A DNA stretch of 64,000 nt from Macrostomum hystrix (taxonomy: Eukaryota; Platyhelminthes; Macrostomidae): contig CATNEN010000009.1 of the NCBI GenBank assembly GCA_950097015.1, positions 622,501 through 686,500 on the forward strand, written 5' to 3'. Shown here piece by piece: positions 47,402 to 59,441 of this stretch. Both the position numbers and the translations under genes were made by a program. The stretch's first letter is position 1, and every line of letters begins with the position of its first letter. The notes under the pieces are model-generated. The model was not told the origin of the DNA and searched no databases. It saw only the letters and a list, made by a program, of their open reading frames with translations.

Positions 47402-50400
47402 CTAATTTTCCTTTACAGTCATTTGAGAACCTAGCATGCAAGCTAGAAGCTTCCCTGATCCCAGAGCTAACCAAGCCAGACCCTCACCGGGTTCACCCTC
47501 CGAGGCCCCAGTTTCCACAATGACGCCATGCCTCATCATGAGGCAATCCACGCAGTCTGTGAACAGGTGCAGAGCCGACCATAATAGTCGCCGAGTGGCT
47601 TCAGCCGCGCTGGTCTTGGCACCGGGATCCACAGGCCTGTAGGCAGTGAGCCGGAGACACCGGCTCTCATCGTCAAAGTGTACGCACACCTCAGCGCCCC
47701 AAAGGCTCCGGACGAAGCCGCGGGCAGATAGGCAGCAGAGAGACCCGAGGTGAGACGTCAGCGAGCTGAGGGCCGGGAGAATTCGGTCCGCGCTCAGGTT
47801 AATGCCGCGGTACCAGCGGTGGGCAGCCTCGAGGCCCAGGTCGGACGCGTCCTTGTCGGACCTCACGGGCCAGTCCAGCTGCCGGGCACTGGCACAGAAC
47901 ATGTTCGTGTAGAGCAGCTTGTCGTCGCTTGGCGACTCGCGAATAGGAATCACCTCGAGCAGCGCACCAGAGTCTTTGAAAATGCTGATGATATGGTCCA
48001 TCTGAAAGGAGTTCATGACGAATTGCACATGGGTCTCTTGAACCTGGAATATGTGTCAATGATTCAGGTGGCCCACCTCTTGCACCGACAGCCCCGCTTG
48101 CTGCAGTGACTTGTCCAGCTCTAGTTGGCTCCACACTCCCGCTTCGGGGCTCAGTCCGGGCAGCAACGGCCCAGCAACCAGCGGTGGCTCGAAGGGAAGC
48201 GACTCCAGTAGGGCAAAGAACCAGGTCGGGTCGGTCACGACGATGTGGAGGCGCTTGAGAAATATGATGATACCCTGAAAAGTGTTTTTGCACGAACGAA
48301 GTTAGTTAAACGATAGGAAAAATAGGCTCTATTATAAATCAGTCATTCAGTTCACGGCAAGGAACTCCATTAGGGTTTTTATTAGCAGTCCGCATAGATG
48401 CTCACTCTTTCATGCATCCAGTCCAAGTCGCGAATCAGGAAGGTTCGGTTGATCTCCTTGTCGTCTGCCAGACGGTCAATTGAGATTAGACGGCCGCCAA
48501 ATTCAGCGGTCGCTGCTTTGTGGCAAGCTGAAATGACGGCCTCACAGGTCTCGGCATACGTTGAAGCAATAGGTGACAAAGCGGAAACTGCAGCTGCGGC
48601 GGTCTCAGTCAGTGACTGTTGAAGTTCTCGGAGTCCGCCGCTGTCGCCTTCAACCTCGGCATCGAACACGTTGAGTTCGCTGTCGAACCGACTCTCTAAG
48701 AAGCGCCGAAGTCGTTCCGCAGCAGCTAGCGATTCCGCGGCGCGCCGCTCCGTGTTCAAAATTGGTAGTGATGCAGTCTCTGACAACATCTTCTTTGATG
48801 CCGCTGACGCTGCGGCTTCCAACAAAGCGACATTTGCCGCCAGAGCCTCCTTAACAGCTGTGCGCAGCCGCTCAGCTCCTCCCCGTTGTCGGTCGATTTT
48901 GCGGCAAAGAACCCGAAACTTTGTCTGATGCAGGAAGTCGCCTTCCTTCACCGCTTCCTCAAACTTCTCCACTTTGGCCGGGCCGGTTTTCAGCATTTTC
49001 GATGGCACTTGTGAAGCCGCCTCTATCGGGCAAAATCCCATTGTCTCAGTCACATTGTCGGCTGACCAGGAAACAAAGCCATGCGTAAGCTCCGACGAAT
49101 TTTCGCTGAACAGGGCACTTCTGCTGACTTGAACTTGCTTGACCAACCTTCCTTCTATGAAGATGCTAACCATGCAGACATTGCGAGAGTCTGACGCATC
49201 GGCGGCCACCTCCAGTGTGAGCTGGAATTCGCTGGCCTCCGGCACGGGAACATTTTCAGAGGCCTTTGGTTCCTTGCTGTTCGGTGGCGTGTGGATGCAA
49301 AGCACCCTGTCGAAGGCAGAGTTTCTGGAATGGAATTAATACGTTTGTATATTTATCATCAAGATTGCCTCAATTACAAAAGAATTAGGACAGCTTACAG
49401 GTCTTTTGAAGCATTTTTTTGGAAAGACAGCACAAGTCCAGCCGAGTGGTCGAATAATTCCTGCAGCCTGGCGAGCTGCGGCGCCTTGAGCAACTCCGCA
49501 GAAATTTTCCCAATTCCCATCGAAAACGGAGTGGAGCTCAAGATTTGCACGGAGAAGCTGCACGGCAACTGCGAGTTTGGAAACTTCAGGTCTCGCTTGC
49601 TCAGAAAAGCCCCGCTTCGACTGAGCAGCGGGAGTCTAGAAAGTATAGAAAGTAGGTTTGATCGTCTACGAGCGTATAAAGTGCTCAGTGGATTTTCCAC
49701 GGCAAAAATGTGAGCATGTCTGAACTCAAGTGATCGAGCGGATAGGTCATTTTGAAATTCCGTCAGAATGAATGATGCTTTGAAGTGAAATTATCCCAAA
49801 CATAGGTTAAGTTTTCATAAGGATCACTAGGATGTCCGTATTAGTAGTTCTAGTCTAGTATTCATGAGGACCACTAGGATGCCCGTATTAGTAGTTCTAG
49901 TCTAGTATTCATGAGGACCACTAGGATGCCCGTATTAGTAGTTCTAGTCTAGTATTCATGAGGATCACTAGGATGTCCGTATTAGTAGTTCTAGTCTAGT
50001 ATTCATGAGGACCACTAGGATGTCCGTATTAGTAGTTCTAGTCTAGTATTCATGAGGATCACTAGGATGTCCATATTAGTAGTTCTAGTCTAGTATTCAT
50101 GAGGACCACTAGGATGCCCGTATTAGTAGTTCTAGTCTAGTATTCATGAGGACCACTAGGATGCCCGTATTAGTAGTTCTAGTCTAGTATTCATGAGGAC
50201 CACTGGGATGTCCGTATTAGTAGTTCTAGTCTAGTATTCATGAGGACCACTGGGATCTTTGAATTAGTAGTTCTTGTCAAGCCTCTCTTAAGCTTCAGTT
50301 CAAACTTCCCGGCAAAATCAATGAAAATTTCAGAGATCAGTGAGCATGAGCACTTACACCCATCCCTGCTCGACTCGGGCTCCTATGCAAAGGCCAGCAT

Positions 50401-53400
50401 CCGTGAGCTCCAGCAGCGTTGGCTCCTGGACGAGCTCTTCCTGGTCCTGGTACTCCGTCTGCAAAGCCTCCATATCCATCTGCGCCTCCTCAAGCATGCC
50501 CGACTTCTTCTTCGCCTTGGCTTTCGTGGGCGCTTTCTTCAGCATAGTCTTCGACTTCTGAGGAGCCGCCTTCAGCTGGATAAGCGCTGCTCGGCTGACC
50601 ACCGGCATCGGACGGGCGACCGGCTTCAGAGCCTGCTTCGTGATCTTCCTTCGCAGCAAAGGATTTTCCTGTGCGGTTATTTGTAGCATGAAACGGTGTA
50701 TACAATACACTTTATAGCTGGTGGCTTCAATCTAGAATGTACTGATTAAAACAATGGAGACTGACCCGAGCCACAAAGTTGGTTAGACAGGCCGTCACGT
50801 GAGCCACTGCGCTATCGAAATCGTTCTCAACGGCAATCACAACCTGGTCCGGCTGGCTAGTGAAGTACTGAATGTTGTAAGCCTGTGTAATTGGTTTCCA
50901 TTTTGTGATTCATGTAGTATGTCTTTTCTTAAAAAAGCGTACTGATAACAGGCTAGATTAGCAATACTAGTAGTGAATTTAGTAATAGGGTCTGTGGGCA
51001 CAGGCTAGATTAGCAATAGTAGTAGTGAATTTAGTAATAGGGTCTGTGGGCACAGGCTAGATTAGCAATAGTAGTAGTGAATTTAGTAATAGGGTCTGTG
51101 GGCACAGGCTAGATTAGCAATAGTAGTAGTGAATTTAGTAATAGGGTCTGTGGGCACAGGCTAGATTAGCAATAGTAGTAGTGAATTTAGTAATAGGGGC
51201 TGTGGGCACAGGCTAGATTAGCAATGGTAGTAGTGAATTTAGTAATAGGGTCTGTGGGCACAGGCTAGATTAGCAATAGTAGTAGTGAATTTAGTAATAG
51301 GGGCTGTGGGCACAGGCTAGATTAGCAATAGTAGTAGTGAATTTAGTAATAGGGGCTGTGGGCACAGGCTAGATTAGCAATAGTAGTAGTGAATTTAGTA
51401 ATAGGGTCTGTGGGCACAAGCTAGATTAGCAATAGTAGTAGTGAATTTAGTAATAGGGGCTGTGGGCACAGGCTAGATTAGCAATAGTAGTAGTGAATTT
51501 AGTAATAGGGTCTGTGGGCACAAGCTAGATTAGCAATAGTAGTAGTGAATTTAGTAATAGGAGCTGTGGGCACAGGCTAGATTAGCAATGGTAGTAGTGA
51601 ATTTAGTAATAGGGTCTGTGGGCACAGGCTAGATTAGCAATGGTAGTAGTGAATTTAGTAATAGGGTCTGTGGGCACAGGCTAGATTAGCAATGGTAGTA
51701 GTGAATTTAGTAATAGGGGCTGTGGGCACAGGCTAGATTAGCAATAGTAGTAGTGAATTTAGTAATAGGGTCTGTGGGCACAGGCTAGATTAGCAATAGT
51801 AGTAGTGAATTTAGTAATAGGGGCTGTGGGCACAGGCTAGATTAGCAATAGTAGTAGTGAATTTAGTAATAGGGTCTGTGGGCACAGGCTAGATTAGCAA
51901 TAGTAGTAGTGAATTTAGTAATAGGAGCTGTGGGCACAGGCTAGATTAGCAATGGTAGTAGTGAATTTAGTAATAGGGTCTGTGGGCACAGGCTAGATTA
52001 GCAATGGTAGTAGTGAATTTAGTAATAGGGTCTGTGGGCACAGGCTAGATTAGCAATGGTAGTAGTGAATTTAGTAATAGGGGCTGTGGGCACAGGCTAG
52101 ATTAGCAATGGTAGTAGTGAATTTAGTAATAGGGTCTGTGGGCACAGGCTAGATTAGCAATAGTAGTAGTGAATTTAGTAATAGGGGCTGTGGGCACAGG
52201 CTAGATTAGCAATGGTAGTAGTGAATTTAGTAATAGGGTCTGTGGGCACAGGCTAGATTAGCAATAGTAGTAGTGAATTTAGTAATAGGGGCTGTGGGCA
52301 CAGGCTAGATTAGCAATGGTAGTAGTGAATTTAGTAATAGGGTCTGTGGGCACAGGCTAGATTAGCAATAGTAGTAGTGAATTTAGTAATAGGGGCTGTG
52401 GGCACAGGCTAGATTAGCAATAGTAGTAGTGAATTTAGTAATAGGGGCTGTGGGCACAGGCTAGATTAGCAATAGTAGTAGTGAATTTAGTAATAGGGGC
52501 TGTGGGCACAGGCTAGATTAGCAATAGTAGTAGTGAATTTAGTAATAGGGGCTGTGGGCACAGGCTAGATTAGCAATGGTAGTAGTGAATTTAGTAATAG
52601 GGTCTGTGGGCACAGGCTAGATTAGCAATAGTAGTAGTGAATTTAGTAATAGGGGCTGTGGGCACAGGCTAGATTAGCAATAGTAGTAGTGAATTTAGTA
52701 ATAGGGTCTGTGGGCACAGGCTAGACTAGCAATAGTAGTAGTGAATTTAGTAATAGGGTCTGTGGGCACAGGCTAGATTAGCAATGGTAGTAGTGAATTT
52801 AGTAATAGGGTCTGTGGGCACAGGCTAGATTAGCAATAGTAGTAGTGAATTTAGTAATAGGGGCTGTGGGCACAAGCTAGATTAGCAATAGTAGTAGTGA
52901 ATTTAGTAATAGGGGCTGTGGGCACAGGCTAGATTAGCAATGGTAGTAGTGAATTTAGTAATAGGGTCTGTGGGCACAGGCTAGATTAGCAATGGTAGTA
53001 GTGAATTTAGTAATAGGGTCTGTGGGCACAGGCTAGATTAGCAATAGTAGTAGTGAATTTAGTAATAGGGGCTGTGGGCACAAGCTAGATTAGCAATAGT
53101 AGTAGTGAATTTAGTAATAGGGGCTGTGGGCACAGGCTAGATTAGCAATGGTAGTAGTGAATTTAGTAATAGGGTCTGTGGGCACAGGCTAGATTAGCAA
53201 TAGTAGTAGTGAATTTAGTAATAGGGGCTGTGGGCACAGGCTAGATTAGCAATGGTAGTAGTGAATTTAGTAATAGGGTCTGTGGGCACAGGCTAGATTA
53301 GCAATAGTAGTAGTGAATTTAGTAATAGGGGCTGTGGGGGCACCGACTCAAAAATTGCAACACTCAGCATACAGCCATGCAGTGAGTAGGCGATTTCGCG

Positions 53401-54803
53401 TGCACATTACGCTGAAGCTTGAGCTCACGGATACGAGAAGCAGGCCCTGACTTAATAGGATACAAAATGGGATAAAAGCACTTACAGGCAAGCAGAGTTC
53501 AACAGCAGTGACTTTTGTCTGTCCGGCAGCTTCCAGGAACTGCGAGTCAGCTACCGTACCCCTCACAGCGGGTCTGAGACGGCCTTCTTTCACAGTCCGC
53601 AGCGGGCTGTACTGCAGCTCCGGGCTCGTCAGGAAGAGCAAGCTGGACACGGCTAGAACAGCGGGAGTGCTTGCTGGCTTCGATGGGTTTGAAGTGGACA
53701 GGAGGAGGTCACTCCGAACAGAGGAGCTCGGGCCAAATATGTTGAGCGGCAGAGTGACCGAGTTGAAAGTGAGTCCGGGGCACTGCCGAATGTCCAGGTC
53801 TAATTCCAGAGACTGAAGCGGTGGCATGGCTCAATGGTACTCTGCTGGAACTCTGCTGGGAATTTCAAAACAAAAGGCTTGACTTTGCTGGCATTACCTT
53901 GGCCCGAATGGCATCACCGGCTGCCAGGGTTTCACAGAGCCAGCGAATTCCAGTGTCAGTGATGTGGCTCTCGCCTCTAAATGACAGGCGAAAGCGCTTG
54001 GCATCCGATTTGCTCGCCTGGATTGGATGGGAAATAGCGATAGCGACTTTCGTGAAAACTGATAGAGAGAAATCAAGTCTCTTGGATTACTGGCAAAATC
54101 AGCTTACCAGAGTGCTGGACAGGGACCTCAGGGTAAGGTCTGTCATTAGGCTGGACCAAACAGATATTTTTTCTTTCCCTTCACCACGGCCATCTGAGCT
54201 AAAGTATACTGTCGAGCCTTTGACTTCGAGATTGCTGAAGGTGCCCTGAAATAGCAGAAAATCATAACTGCTGCCTGATTCGACCACAAGACAAAGCAAT
54301 GCTTCGTAATCAATGCATAGCACACAAATTCTTACCTCAAGCAAGCTTTCTTTCAGTAGATGGCGCTCATACACATCAACCACAGTTTCTTCTTTAGTGG
54401 CCCTTCGAAGGGTCACAGGAGATGTGTCTCGCGACTCGTAAGTCGGTGAATTCACAGATGCGGATGGCGGGCCCGCCTTCCTGGCAAGCTGCAGATCGCC
54501 GCTGCCGAAGAGTTCGTCCTCATCGTCTCCAAAAAGGTTGCCGTAATTTTCGTTCGCTGTGGGAGACGACACGCTGTACGCCGGACTCGAAGCTCTTTTT
54601 TCAGTTCTGAGCCGTGTCGATGAGTAGTCTGCACTATCAAAAGGTCTTGAAGCCTTGCGATTCGGGAGAACGTTTGGTAACTGCGGTAAAGCTTTTTGTG
54701 GCAACTGCGGTGGTGGGGCTTGCTTTGACACCTGTTGGAGAGACCTGTTGAAGTCTCTCGAAGGGCCCTTTTTAGATTGAAAAGTGAAGTTTGAATTCTG
54801 CAT
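47402..54803 (-). CDS. COR-domain protein without a visible Roc P-loop
   Basis: Ten exons: 54803-54336, 54245-54108, 54017-53898, 53812-53486, 50882-50766, 50668-50358, 49635-49399, 49324-48406, 48274-48077, 48043-47402. Phases agree, giving 1,158 residues. Residues 1-156 are Pro/Ser-rich, low-complexity and acidic. LRR-like text follows (RFRLSFRGESHITDTGI, ~205-240, and SLELDLDI). A Lys-rich block (KKAPTKAKAKKKS, ~430) precedes a long Ala/Glu-rich helical region (~690-850). Residues ~855-1158 resemble a diverged COR domain: a winged-helix-like GIIIFL...IVVTDPTWFFALLESL aligns with SVQYF...VVINPKWIVDVM of the neighbouring gene. No GxxGxGK[ST] or THAD was found. It may partner or regulate the adjacent TIR-ROCO protein; that is inference. 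The terminal exon can read through GTAAAG as a weak donor, but no phase-compatible acceptor follows. Confidence 0.7.
49815..50262. repeat. 47-bp minisatellite in an intron
   Basis: The unit TTCATGAGGACCACTAGGAT + GCCCGTATTAGTAGTTCTAG + TCTAGTA starts at 49861 and 49908 (47 bp) and runs for about 9-10 copies inside the intron 50357-49636. Confidence 0.93.
50947..53334. repeat. 52-bp minisatellite in an intron (about 46 copies)
   Basis: CAGGCTAGATTAGCAATAGT starts at 50949 and 51001 (52 bp). Two diallelic positions (GGTCTG/GGGCTG and AATAGTAG/AATGGTAG) recur in mixed order. The array makes up nearly all of the 2.6-kb intron 53485-50883 of the COR gene. Confidence 0.96.
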
Positions 54804-54997
54804 AGTTTAGGCTTTTTGCCTAGTCGGATGATCTAGTTCGACTTTGGTTCAGTCCCTGAAAAAATCGAAGGTAAAGTCGTATACTTGTGCAATGTGCAAA
54901 CTTGCATTGTAACATCGGAACCATTGCTAGTTTATTTTCGCTAGTGATCATTTTTTTCGTTTATTTTATTTATTTTAAATAATTTTATGGACTAACG
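54804..54997. other. Upstream region of the COR gene
   Basis: Probable promoter or leader. No clear TATA box. Confidence 0.3.
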
Positions 54998-55150
54998 GTA
55001 TTGTAGCCTAGCGGTTAGATTGACAGACTCACGACTTTAAGGTCGGAGGTTCTATTCACGACTCCAATGGAACAATTTATATAATTTGGCAAGACACTTA
55101 ACTTCTGCATTGCTTCAGTCATAGAATTCCATACCTTTGAATCTAAGATT
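54998..55150 (+). repeat. tRNA-derived SINE of a second family
   Basis: GTAGCCTAGCGGTTAGATTG (A-box-like), then GGAGGTTCTATTCACGACTC (B-box-like), then GGCAAGACACTTAACTTCTG, a tail block often seen in tRNA-headed SINEs. It is distinct from the GAGTGGCAGAGCAG family. Confidence 0.6.
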
Positions 55151-57159
55151 TCCACTTGTAAGGAAAGTAGAACTTGTTTCACATCTTAGGAAAAATCCAG
55201 TCCGAAAAAATCGAAGCACGCTCAGGCTGGATTCGCCAGCTCAGTAGCAGCAACTCTTTATATCCATGCGCCAACTGACAGAGAGCGATAGCGGTAAATA
55301 AATAAAAATTTACTTTGCAACCTTGCCTCACAGATCTAATAATTTCTACTCATTTAGTAAACCGGAGTTTAAAGTGTCCATACCAGATGCTAAGGTTTAG
55401 AATTTATGCATCAGTTCACCCAAACTAAACTAAAACTAATTAAGCTGTTAAATGGGTAACCAGCATGCCACGCAATAGCTGCGCCTGACGAAACAAATAA
55501 GTTATAAATCATTCGCAATATGCTTTACTATTTTTAAGTGTACACGAAATACGCGTAGAATATGAAAAGAAAACTAGACAGACCACATCGTTGATTTCAC
55601 AAAGACATGCTGACATGTAGTGTCGCGGTTATTTCCTAAATTACATTGCAGCGAATACACGTAAATTTGCTTTCCATGCGTCTCAAAACTTTAAGCAGTT
55701 AAAAAGTACTTAAAAATATGCAACCAAAAATTTAAGTGCAGAGCAGCATTGACAAAACTGGAAACAAAAGAAATATTCATGAATTTATATTATGAAAAAA
55801 CATATTCTAAAAAACATACCAATGTAAATACAATACAACAGATAAAATGATATTGGTTACTGCTATTGAGATCCTAATAGGCTAGCAACAAGTAATTGTC
55901 ATAAATTATGTTTAAAGTTGAGTTTCTCGAAACTCCCATGACGAACTAAATTTATGCTGATGTTTGGACCTTACAAACTGTGAAAATTATTTTTTTTCTC
56001 TGGTGTGCAATTTCACTGATATTACCGAAAAAGTTTGATAACAAAAATATTTTATCACACGAGTCTAGCGTTAAGAAAGTATAAATTATGAGCATTGCTT
56101 GCGTAAAAACAAGATTAACTTATTGTATTGATTATAAGAACAACTTGAAGTTAAAAACGGTAAGCAGTAACTATTTCACCCGTGTTACGCTCCGTAAAGG
56201 GGGAAACTACACACACTCCCAATGGTGTTAATCGGGGAAACTACATGTATAAATGTAGCGTTGCATGTAGTTTCCTCGAGTGTCATGCAATGCATATAAA
56301 ATTCGTTGGATAAAACAAAGTTGTATTTAATAATGTTTGCAGGCATCTAAACATGTCCTTCTTTTCCTTACAACTGAAACTAAGCTAGGCCTATCGAAGT
56401 CGAAGTTAAGGAAATAAAAACGAATTTTTGACAAACGTAAAATTGAATTTAAGAATAAAAAAATAATGGCGAGCAGTGTCAAAATCCATTGATAAAAATG
56501 ACTACTCTATTGAAAATTGAAATTATTGGTAGGCTAGTACTTATAGCTAATTACTTATTTATTTTGATTCAGAGAGCCTTTGAACCTGTTATAATGGCTT
56601 ATGCAGTAGGTCATCTGTGTATGTTTATAAAACCAATTGTCACCAGACAAGAAATTGGGCTTAGGCTAGCTTGCAAAATGCTGGTTGAGTCTATATTTAT
56701 CTTTATTAAATGTGTTATGCTTAGGCCTGGCTTTGGTAGTTTTGTGTAGTTTAATGTTAATGTATAGGCCTGGTCGTAACATGTATTGTATTTGTTAACT
56801 GACATTTTTTCTTTCTATTAGGATTTAGGCCTAGTCATAATTATTCCACAATTGTTCACTATATCTAATATACAAAAAATGATGAAATATGCCAAGCAAA
56901 TAAAATATGGTTGTTATATTTATGTGCTTATTGATTATTTTATATAATATAGGCCTAATGCAAAAGCCTGTATATAATATTTGGGACTAGGCCTAGCTAG
57001 GGCCAAATAATAGCATATAGGCTAATAGGACAGAAAGTAATAAAATCTAGCTATATAAAAACCTATTCTTTATATTTAATAAGATGCCTGTATATAAGCC
57101 AATACATAAAGCAATGTGTAAATATGCTTTAAGTCTAGCTTATCTATGTTCCAACCCCT
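55151..57159. other. AT-rich intergenic region
   Basis: No gene is supported; an 86-residue frame at 56489-56749 has no domain. Features are a hairpin at 56236-56275 and repeated AGGCCT sites from about 56390 to 56995 (TAGGCCTAG, ATAGGCCTGG), denser than expected in AT-rich DNA. Confidence 0.5.
56236..56275. repeat. Perfect 12-bp inverted repeat (hairpin)
   Basis: GGAAACTACATG (56236-56247) and CATGTAGTTTCC (56264-56275) flank a 16-nt loop. A partial third copy (GGGGGAAACTACAC) lies about 35 bp upstream. Confidence 0.8.
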
Positions 57160-58600
57160 TTTTTAATATTCTATCCTAGTCTTTTCTTTAGCTAGCATTT
57201 TTCCATAGCCGTTTTCCCCTAGGTATCCTAACCCAGCCTCCTATCCTAGCCTCCTTTACCTCCTTCCTCATATCTTTCCCCTAGCCTTCTATCCCCTAGC
57301 CTTCTACCTCCCTAGCCTACTTCCCTTTCCCTTTTGCCTCCCTCCCCTAGGCCCCCCAATCCTAGCTTCCTATCCCAGCCTCCTATTAGCCTGTTTCTTC
57401 TAGTCTCCTTCCTTAGTATCCTTTGCCTATGCCACCTAACCCTAGCTTCCTATCTTTAGCCTCCTACTACCCTAGCCTTCTACTCTAGCCTCCAAGCCTC
57501 CTAACCTAGCCTACTTTGTCTCCATCACCTTGGTCTAATTCCACTTCTCTCTTTCCTCCAGCCTCCTTCTATTAGCCCCCTACCCCAGCTTCCTACCCCA
57601 GCTTCCTTTGCCTAGCCTCCATCCTCTATCCCCATAACCCCAGCTTCATTCCCAATACCTGGCCTCCTACTCCTTGACTCCTACTCCAGCCTCCTACCCC
57701 TTGTCTTCTTCCCCTAGCCTCCTTGTTTCTGTCTCCTTAAATCCTTATCTCCTTCCCCTAGCCTCCTTCTATCCTACCCCTTGTCTTCTACCCCAGCCTC
57801 CTTCCCCTAGCCTCCCTCGCCAAGCCCCCCATCACAGCTTACCTTCTCTACACTCCTACCCATTGTTTCCTTCCCCTAGCTTACTTCTTGATTCCTTTCC
57901 CTTGTCTCCTTCCCCTAGCCTGCTTCCCAGGGCCTCCTACTTAAGCCTCCTTCCCATAGCCTCCATCCCCTAGCCCCCAACCCCAGCCTCCTTTCCTAGC
58001 CTCCATCCCCTAGCCCCCAACCCCAGCCTCCTTTCCCTAGCCTCCATCCCCTAGCCCCCAACGCCAGCCTCCTTTTTCTAGCCTCCTTCCCCTAGCCCCC
58101 AACCCCAGCCTCCTTCCCTAGCCTCCTTCCCCTAGGCCTCAACGCCAGCCTCCTTCCCCTAGCCCCAATGCCAGCGTCCTTCCCCTAGCAACCTTCTCCT
58201 TGTCTCCCTCTCCTGGCCCCCACCCCAGCTTCGTACCCTAGCCTCCTACCTCTAGCCCCCCAGCCCAGCTTCCTACCCCAGCCTCCTTTTCTACCCTAGT
58301 AGAAGGGTACCCTTCTACCCATCTCCCTCCTTCCCTTGCCTACTTTTCCTGTCTCCTTCTTCAGGCCCTTAATTCCAGCTTCTTTTCATTAGCCTTCAAG
58401 CCTCCGGAAGGGTGCAAAGACGGTTCCTGATCCTCGCCTAACCCCAGCCTCCTATTCTCGCCCCTATCTTCGCCATAATTCACTCCCGATCCTTGTTATA
58501 ATCCTCGCCCAGATCTTCATCATGATCCTCACCATGATCCTCACCCGATCCTGGCTCTGATCCTGACTCTGATTCTCACTCTGATCTCTGATCCTCACCA
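57160..58600. repeat. Polypyrimidine (C/T) low-complexity tract
   Basis: About 1.4 kb of plus strand is overwhelmingly C and T, built from loose CCTAGCCTCCTTCCC-type units with scattered TA/AG. The minus strand is correspondingly polypurine. Towards the end it shifts to GATCCTCACC units. The open frames in it are compositional. Confidence 0.9.
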
Positions 58601-58617
58601 CAACGTTCAACATATGT

Positions 58618-58850
58618 CATGTGTTGTTGGAGTATTGGAGGGTGTTGGATAATTGGAGGGTGTTGTTGGAGTATTGGTGGGTGTTGGATAATTGGTGGGT
58701 GTTGGAGAATTGGTGGGTGTTGGAGTATTGGTGGGTGTTGGATAATTGGAGGGTGTTGGAGTATTGGTGGGTGTTGGATAATTGGAGGGTGTTGGAGAAT
58801 TGGTGGGTGTTGGAGTATTGGTGGGTGTTGGAGAATTGTTGGGTGATGAA
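58618..58850. repeat. 18-bp minisatellite
   Basis: Units GTGTTGGATAATTGGAGG, GTGTTGGAGTATTGGTGG and GTGTTGGAGAATTGGTGG alternate for about 12-13 copies. Open frames on both strands (for example [12 protein letters not shown]) follow from the period. Confidence 0.93.
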
Positions 58851-59071
58851 GTTCTCATTCATGTTTCTGAATATATTCGTAGTCACTTTAACTAAATCAA
58901 ATGCACTTATCTTGATTTCAGAGACAGAACTAAATAAGTACTTGGGTAGGGTATAGTAAAAGAGATTCAAATCCAAGTATTTAAGATATTTATAGGTTAT
59001 CAGAAGTGGGTATAGTGGGTATATATTGCAGGTATATCAGAATTGGATAAAATAGCATCATGTGATACCAT
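58851..59071. other. Spacer
   Basis: No gene recognised. Confidence 0.4.
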
Positions 59072-59240
59072 GGGGTGAGTGGCAGAGCAGTCTAATGCAT
59101 TCGCCTCTCGCACCATCGTCTCTGAGCTCGATTCCGCGGTGAGGCCACATTTATTTGAGGCGCAGCCACAGAGAAAAAAGGCTGGGGGCTTGTCATGCAA
59201 TTTAGCCCATGAGGGCCAAACTCAAACTGTGCATTGAAAC
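59072..59240 (+). repeat. tRNA-derived SINE (same family as 47.07 kb)
   Basis: GAGTGGCAGAGCAGTCTAAT, then GAGCTCGATTCCGCGGTGAG, CACATTTATTTGAGGCGCAG, GGGGGCTTGTCATGCAATTT and GAGGGCCAA. This is the best preserved copy of the family and could serve as its reference. Confidence 0.7.
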
Positions 59241-59441
59241 AAATAAAAAACACGTTTAAGTTCTTGTCTATTAAATCTGTACTGTAAATATATATTTGAA
59301 TATCAGATGCTTTGTTTGTTTTTCTTCTACGAGCTATTTAGCATCTTACCTATGCTAAATATTTTATTTCTAAAACGATGGACGTACGAGTAATTTCTCG
59401 TACTTCTTGCATTCATTATTTTTTTCAGAACTTTTTCTACG

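Noticed and set aside
47010-47402. Joining the COR gene to the TIR-ROCO gene as one locus
   Set aside because: The only donor before the stop (GTAAAG) is phase 0, whereas the nearest plausible acceptor before the downstream frame needs phase 1; an ATG is available instead.
48382-48405. Stop of the 307-residue frame (SIYADC*) as end of the COR gene
   Set aside because: A GTGAGC donor just before it joins in phase to an exon that completes the COR winged-helix motif.
55000-55075. Functional tRNA gene
   Set aside because: Box-like motifs are present, but no cloverleaf with a proper acceptor stem can be drawn, and a SINE tail follows.
57674-57973. 99-residue Ser/Pro/Leu-rich ORF
   Set aside because: Product of the polypyrimidine composition, not a gene.
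58607-58976. ORFs on both strands with TPTPTN, QYSNTH or GGCWSI repeats
   Set aside because: Follow from the 18-bp minisatellite period.
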